From an uncultured Oscillibacter sp. (lineage in GTDB: Bacteria; Bacillota; Clostridia; Oscillospirales; Oscillospiraceae): 64,000 nucleotides of DNA. The position numbers and the translations under genes were made by a program. Shown here in pieces: positions 59,668-64,000 of the stretch; the first letter of the stretch is position 1, and every line of letters begins with the position of its first letter. Location: NCBI GenBank assembly GCA_900544615.1, contig UQVS01000004.1:67187-131186 (forward strand), in the 5' to 3' direction. The notes beneath the pieces were generated by a model, which saw only the letters and a program-made list of their open reading frames with translations, was not told where the DNA came from and did no database searches.

Positions 59668-61745
59668 AGCCGTTCTTTAGGAAGAAAAACGCAGATCCCA
59701 TCGTGGAGGAAATCGCGCAGACCGTACAGGATGCGCAGTATGAAGCAGTGACACCAGAACCGGAGAATGTTGCTCCAGTTAATAGAAAACTCCCGCTGAC
59801 CCACCGTACATCAGCCAAGTTCGTAGCGTTCCTGCTGGTCATCATCATGGTGATTGTTGTTATCGGCTCTGCAGCTGGTGCGTTCATCATGGTGGAAGAA
59901 GAACTCTATACGACATCTGAATGGGCTTACAAAAACGAAGCCATGAGAAATATTGCCGAAGGCGATATCCGGACGCTCATTCATTATTTGACCAACGAGA
60001 ATTTAGATGCTGGTGCTGATGATGCCATGCGCTATTTGTCAGATCGCAACATTGCATCTATTGAAATGGTTTTCTCAGAAGGTCCGCGAAATAACTGGGG
60101 GTATGATGGGGGCGTGAAGGAAAGCTCCACGGAGTACAGTGCGGTCTGGTATCATATGAAGGAGAAAGACGGCGTAGAAAACTGGTACAGTCTGTATAGC
60201 AACTACGGATATGATGTGGAGCAGATCGGTACGGTGGAGGCAACGATTCGTCTTGCGGATGAATTGACCCAGCCTGATACTTATTATTATGCCGACCTTT
60301 TGATCTCCTTGGCCTTTGCCATGCGTTTCTGGGTATATGCGATTGGCATCGGCGCTGCCATTCTTGCTATCGCTGCTTTCGTTTTCCTTATGTGCGCATC
60401 TGGTAAGAAAAATGGTCTGGCAACAGCGCAGCCGGGATGGGGTACGAAGATCCCCTTTGACCTGCTGACCGGGATGACTGCGCTTGCCGGGTTCCTGATA
60501 ATACAGGTCATGGTGGAAGCAATCTACTATGCCTCAGACATCGAAGCAGCGTTAGCCGGCATCGCATTAGGTATCTCTCTAATGGCCATTTGTCTTGGCT
60601 GGTGCATGAGCTTTGCAACGCGGATCAAGCTGGGGTGCTGGTGGAAGAACACCATCATCTTCTATGCCCTTAAAATTGCACTGGTCGTGCTGCGTAAGAT
60701 TTGGAGCGGCGTATGTGTGTGTTTCCGCGGTATGGTATCCCTTTGCAGAGGCATTCCTCTGGTTTGGAAGACCGCTCTTGGCCTGGCTGCAATCGCCTTG
60801 ATCGAAGTCCTTGTCATTGCTGGGGCATACTGTGAGGAGGATGTTCTGCTGACCTTCTGGTTCGTGAAGCACCTTGTGCTTGTCCCGCTGGTTCTCTATG
60901 TGGCGTTGATGCTCCGAAAGCTCCAGGCAGGTGGCAAGGCTCTTGCCACCGGTGATCTTGGATATCAGGTGGACACCAAGAGAATGTTCTGGGATTTCAA
61001 GCGCCACGGCGAGAATCTGAACAGCATTGGCGTTGGCATGACAGCGGCAGTGGAACAACGTCTGAAAAGTGAACGCATGAAGACTGAGCTGATCACCAAT
61101 GTTTCTCACGACATCAAGACTCCGCTGACTTCTATCATCAACTACGCGGATCTGATTGAAAAAGAGCAGTGCGACAACCCCACCATTACAGAATATGCCG
61201 GTGTACTCCATCGTCAGTCCGACCGCCTGAAGCGGCTCATTGACGATCTCGTGGAGGCTTCTAAGGCGTCCACGGGTAATCTGGAGGTGCTGCTGGCTCC
61301 CTGTGAAGTTGGTGTGATGCTGACACAGACTGCCGGTGAGTATGAGCAGAAGCTTCAAGAGAAGGATTTGGTTCTGTTCACCAGCCAGCCGGAGCAGCCT
61401 ATTAAAATTATGGCAGACGGTCGCCGCCTGTGGCGCGTGTTCGATAACCTGATGAACAATGTCTGCAAGTATGCCCAGCGCTCCACCCGCGTTTATCTGA
61501 CGCTGGAGGAGAAAAACGGAGAGGCAATCATCTCCTTTAAGAATATCTCCCGCGAACCCCTCAACCTGTCTACTGACGAGCTGCTGGAGCGCTTCGTTCA
61601 GGGCGACAACTCCAGAAAGAGCGAAGGCAACGGTCTGGGCCTGTCTATTGCAAAGAGCCTGACCGAACTGCAAAACGGCACCATGGAGCTGACTACTGAC
61701 GGCGATCTGTTTAAGGTGGTTCTGCGGTTCCCGACCATCAGCTAA
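59664..61745 (+). CDS. Sensor histidine kinase, 693 aa
   Basis: The N-terminal region has a membrane helix near 52-75, an extracellular part to about 205, then a cluster of about six transmembrane helices to residue 415, larger than usual for this family. The kinase core has the H-box SHDIKTPLTS, the N-box FDNLMNNVCKYA and the G-box GNGLGLSIAKSL. ATG at 59664 follows GAGAAAGGAG. It forms a pair with the preceding regulator. The multi-helix part suggests sensing within the membrane or contact with a transporter. Confidence 0.92.
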   Translation: MKPFFRKKNADPIVEEIAQTVQDAQYEAVTPEPENVAPVNRKLPLTHRTSAKFVAFLLVIIMVIVVIGSAAGAFIMVEEELYTTSEWAYKNEAMRNIAEGDIRTLIHYLTNENLDAGADDAMRYLSDRNIASIEMVFSEGPRNNWGYDGGVKESSTEYSAVWYHMKEKDGVENWYSLYSNYGYDVEQIGTVEATIRLADELTQPDTYYYADLLISLAFAMRFWVYAIGIGAAILAIAAFVFLMCASGKKNGLATAQPGWGTKIPFDLLTGMTALAGFLIIQVMVEAIYYASDIEAALAGIALGISLMAICLGWCMSFATRIKLGCWWKNTIIFYALKIALVVLRKIWSGVCVCFRGMVSLCRGIPLVWKTALGLAAIALIEVLVIAGAYCEEDVLLTFWFVKHLVLVPLVLYVALMLRKLQAGGKALATGDLGYQVDTKRMFWDFKRHGENLNSIGVGMTAAVEQRLKSERMKTELITNVSHDIKTPLTSIINYADLIEKEQCDNPTITEYAGVLHRQSDRLKRLIDDLVEASKASTGNLEVLLAPCEVGVMLTQTAGEYEQKLQEKDLVLFTSQPEQPIKIMADGRRLWRVFDNLMNNVCKYAQRSTRVYLTLEEKNGEAIISFKNISREPLNLSTDELLERFVQGDNSRKSEGNGLGLSIAKSLTELQNGTMELTTDGDLFKVVLRFPTIS

Positions 61746-61825
61746 AAAGAAGCAATCCACACCCGTGCGTTTCCAAAGAAAGAAGATGTCCCAAAGCAAA
61801 TGTTATTGCCGCCTGCCTATGTCTG

Positions 61826-62605
61826 GTGGTGAGCATCGCCATTCCTGTCCTTCACCACAAGGGTGGTCCTGGCTCACAAGATTCAATCGATGACTTTCCA
61901 GCGGCAGCTGCTCTGCTGTATTTTAATGGGGTGCTATATGAGTGCTGCGATATTCCACAGGCATTAGAAAGACTTGGATTGCCTTCAGAGATTACCCCGG
62001 AGATGGCCGGTGAGCATGTAGCTAATATTGAACTTGGCGGCATTGTGGATTATCAGGAGACCGTGTCGCAGACAGATAAGGAGTTGTTCCAGTACGCTCC
62101 GGCTCCGTCGAGAGCAGTATATGTCCTGCGGGATGGGGACAACTATATGGCCGCGGTTTTTGTCCGAACCTATTTCCCGGATGATCCTAACGCCTATAGT
62201 GACCTTGCCGAAGTCTATCGCATCTATGGTATCGAAGATGCAGGCGGCATCGCTTCTATTGCACAGGTGGACTGGAATCGCGGAAAGGTTATCGGCGCTG
62301 AGATTACAGACACCGAAGCGATCAGCAAGTTCTATGCGCTTACCACAGACATCGTCAACTTTGTCAGCATGGACAACGATGCGTTCCAGGATCGCGTGTT
62401 TGCTGATGTGCCGGAGGAGAACGCACCGGAGGCTCACAGTGCTTTTGCGGATGACCAGCAGACAATCCGTATAGAAACCGCAGACGGACACCGTTTCTTC
62501 GTGAGTATCTACCCGAGCTATGGGTACCTATATAGTAGCGGAGCTATGGCGTATCACCAGATTACCCCACAATTGGCTGAATGGATCAACGAATATCTGG
62601 AATAA
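61826..62605 (+). pseudogene. 5'-decayed membrane protein gene
   Basis: From 61826 the frame encodes an extracellular-type domain (YECCDIPQALERLGLPSEIT, FVRTYFPDDPNAYSDLAEVY). The same frame stays open back to about 61742 and there encodes a plausible transmembrane helix (VIAACLCLVVSIAIPVL) preceded by basic residues. No ATG/GTG/TTG with a ribosome site exists in that upstream part, so the N-terminus has been lost. GTG at 61826 or 61829 would start inside the helix. The product resembles the membrane proteins that often follow two-component systems. It is probably inactive. Confidence 0.65.
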
Positions 62606-62610
62606 AAGCA

Positions 62611-62650
62611 ATGCAGCTCCCGGCAGTGTGACCGGGAGCTGCATTTTTCT
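62611..62650 (+). terminator. Strong rho-independent terminator
   Basis: ATGCAGCTCCCGG (62611-62623) pairs with CCGGGAGCTGCAT (62632-62644) perfectly, followed by TTTTTCTTTTTG. It ends the two-component operon. Confidence 0.9.
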
Positions 62651-62661
62651 TTTTGTATGAG

Positions 62662-62889
62662 TTAGTCTTCAAACAGCTTTGAAACGGGAACTTTTAAGAC
62701 ATCGGCAATCTTGAACATCGTCTCCATGGAGACGCCAAAAGGCCGCGTGGGACTTTCGATTTTGGCAACAAAAGACCAGGACTTCCCGATTTCATCGGCA
62801 AAGGCCTCTTGGGTCATCCCGGATAACTTGCGATAATACTGAACTTTCAGGCCGAAACGAATGTATTGCTCATGATATTTTGTATCCAT
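62662..62889 (-). CDS. XRE-family regulator, 75 aa
   Basis: The helix-turn-helix occupies most of the protein (LKVQYYRKLSGMTQEAFADE, SWSFVAKIESPTRPFG, MFKIADVLKVPVSKLFED). GAGGTGCG precedes the ATG at 62889. It is a minimal single-domain regulator with no partner gene on this strand nearby. Confidence 0.88.
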   Translation of the reverse strand: MDTKYHEQYIRFGLKVQYYRKLSGMTQEAFADEIGKSWSFVAKIESPTRPFGVSMETMFKIADVLKVPVSKLFED

Positions 62890-63037
62890 AACGCACCTCT
62901 TTCTCTAAAAAGGGTATCATGTATCCCTGAATTTATTTAGAGAAAGAGATTGTTAATTTTGGCAATATAATGATATAATAAAGCAATTACAGGACAATTG
63001 GAATAGGGCGGTTTATTGAAAAGAGCCGCTATGGGGG

Positions 63038-63268
63038 CTATTTCACATCCGTCCCATCTTCCACTGGAGGATTGGGAATGAACTCTGCGATATCCTCCAA
63101 CCTGCAGGACAATGCAGTGCAGAGCTTGTCGAGGGTCTTTGTTTCCATGTTCTCATTTGCGCGAAGCCGGCGCACGGTTTTGCTGTCTATGCCACACTTT
63201 TCGCGCAGCTGATAGGTGGTTACACCACGTTTGTCCATCATTTTCCACAGCTTGTTAAATACGATCAT
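63038..63268 (-). CDS. Cro/CI-type XRE regulator, 76 aa
   Basis: MIVFNKLWKMMDKRGVTTYQ begins the helix-turn-helix, and DSKTVRRLRANENMETKTLDK follows. ATG at 63268 has GGGGGTG upstream; an ATG 9 codons earlier has none. It is divergent from the SLOG-fold gene with a perfect 12-base inverted repeat between them. Confidence 0.88.
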   Translation of the reverse strand: MIVFNKLWKMMDKRGVTTYQLREKCGIDSKTVRRLRANENMETKTLDKLCTALSCRLEDIAEFIPNPPVEDGTDVK

Positions 63269-63299
63269 GCAAACACCCCCAAAATTGATCATCAATAGT

Positions 63300-63342
63300 A
63301 TGGGGGTTATAATCTTCCTTATTAAGGGGATATAACCCCCAT
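63300..63342. promoter_or_regulatory. Perfect 12-bp inverted repeat, operator candidate
   Basis: ATGGGGGTTATA (63300-63311) and its exact complement TATAACCCCCAT (63331-63342) flank a 19-base centre. A further CACCCCCA lies at about 63275-63282 near the start of the divergent XRE gene. Half-sites likely bind that XRE protein, controlling both genes. Confidence 0.75.
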
Positions 63343-63368
63343 GAGGACAGTTTGGAGATATTATTACG

Positions 63369-63839
63369 ATGAAATCCTGCTTTTTTATCGGTCACCGCGA
63401 AGCCGGAGGAGATGTGTTCCCGGCACTGTCAGAGGCGGTGGAGCATCATATTACGGAACACGGCGTAACAGATTTCTATGTCGGTCACTATGGTGGCTTT
63501 GACGGACTCGCGGCACAGGCTGTGAAGGAAGCCAGAGAACGACATCCGGAGATCAGGCTCACACTGGTTCTGCCGTATCACCCGGCCATCCGACCGATCA
63601 ATACACCAAAAGGCTTCGATGGTACATTTTATCCCTGGGAGGAAGAACGCATCCCAAAGCGGCTGGCTATTATCAAGACCAATCAGCGCATGGTGGACAC
63701 CTGCGACTATCTGATAACCTACGCCTATCACTTCCTTGGTGGCACCGGCCAGACAGTAGAATATGCCCGGAAGCGGGAGAAACGAGGACTGATTCATGTT
63801 GAGAACCTGGCTGAAAAGTTTCGGGAAACTGCTCTATAA
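63369..63839 (+). CDS. SLOG-superfamily (DUF1273/YpsA-like) protein, 156 aa
   Basis: A Rossmann-like fold with FIGHREAGG near the start, YVGHYGGFDGLAAQAVKEAR in the middle and a helical end (TGQTVEYARKREKRGL). It matches the GHR and G-rich loops of the SLOG/DUF1273 group, which bind nucleotides or ligands and often appear in phage or stress contexts. The ATG at 63369 has GGAGATATT upstream. It follows a palindrome and an XRE gene, as in small stress or defence units. No partner enzyme is in the window. Confidence 0.8.
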   Translation: MKSCFFIGHREAGGDVFPALSEAVEHHITEHGVTDFYVGHYGGFDGLAAQAVKEARERHPEIRLTLVLPYHPAIRPINTPKGFDGTFYPWEEERIPKRLAIIKTNQRMVDTCDYLITYAYHFLGGTGQTVEYARKREKRGLIHVENLAEKFRETAL

Positions 63840-63875
63840 GCACCACATGACGCTCCTGCTGGTAGGTTGTCTCAC

Positions 63876-63915
63876 GCACAAATCGGAGTCGTTTCGGCTC
63901 CGATTTGTGCTTTTT
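63876..63915. terminator. Strong bidirectional terminator
   Basis: GCACAAATCGGAG (63876-63888) pairs perfectly with CTCCGATTTGTGC (63898-63910), loop TCGTTTCGG, followed by TTTTT. The remaining 85 bases to the window end may hold the last codons of a minus-strand gene but no family can be named. Confidence 0.85.
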
Positions 63916-64000
63916 GCCACCGTTCATTCGGCGGATTTTCCGTTGTTTCCGTCCAGCCCTGCCCGTTCCAATTCCATTCTGGGTCAAAACTGGGTCAGGA

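Noticed and set aside
63673..63987. Minus-strand frame at the window end
   Set aside because: It runs through the perfect terminator hairpin and across the SLOG gene; only the last bases might belong to a gene outside the window.

Overview
The window looks like accessory DNA from a low-to-mid G+C Firmicute of class Clostridia, most likely a gut Oscillospiraceae-type organism. The basis is strong AGGAGG-type ribosome sites, TTG/GTG starts, Gram-positive surface proteins (sortase, SpaA/CnaB adhesin, SLH domains, lipoproteins) and a conjugation module resembling the CD1107-CD1115 gene families of Clostridioides difficile elements. The species is inferred, not proven. No rRNA, tRNA, CRISPR array, transposase, integrase or relaxase was recognised.

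Bases 1-27.7 kb are the backbone of an integrative/conjugative element. In order they hold: a cluster of short iterated repeats; two small DNA-binding genes; parA and parB (parB carries two tandem palindromes); a RelE/Gp49-like protein; a surface set (membrane-anchored protein, sortase, SLH protein, 1725-aa adhesin with 13 CnaB-like repeats); an HD-GYP phosphodiesterase; and the type IV secretion genes (VirB2-like, VirB6/TrbL-like, NlpC/P60, PrgI, two VirB4-like proteins, VirD4). A RusA-like gene, a stem-loop-rich spacer, a RepA_N initiator, a winged-helix gene and an S1-like gene complete it. The genes mostly overlap or sit within a few bases, so they form long operons.

Bases 27.7-31.2 kb are a defence/stability island: an XRE regulator, an AbiEi/AbiEii toxin-antitoxin pair behind a promoter packed with inverted repeats, another XRE-like gene and a 44-aa gene.

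Bases 31.2-46.8 kb are a long, nearly unidirectional run built around membrane and envelope proteins: coiled-coil protein, DUF975, ECF sigma with a DUF4367 partner, AIM24, a lipoprotein, LURP-one, EcsC, two radical SAM enzymes, a zinc ribbon, a metallophosphoesterase and a SanA-like protein. Two small paralogues of 54-56 aa, related to each other, lie inside it.

Bases 46.8-64 kb are regulator-rich: an XRE membrane regulator; a second ECF sigma operon (one member frameshifted) divergent from an Ig-like protein plus a secreted serpin behind an ECF-type promoter; a 5'-truncated SLH remnant; PadR; a BlaI/M56 pair with twin operators; an OmpR-type two-component system; a decayed gene; two XRE genes; and a SLOG-fold gene.
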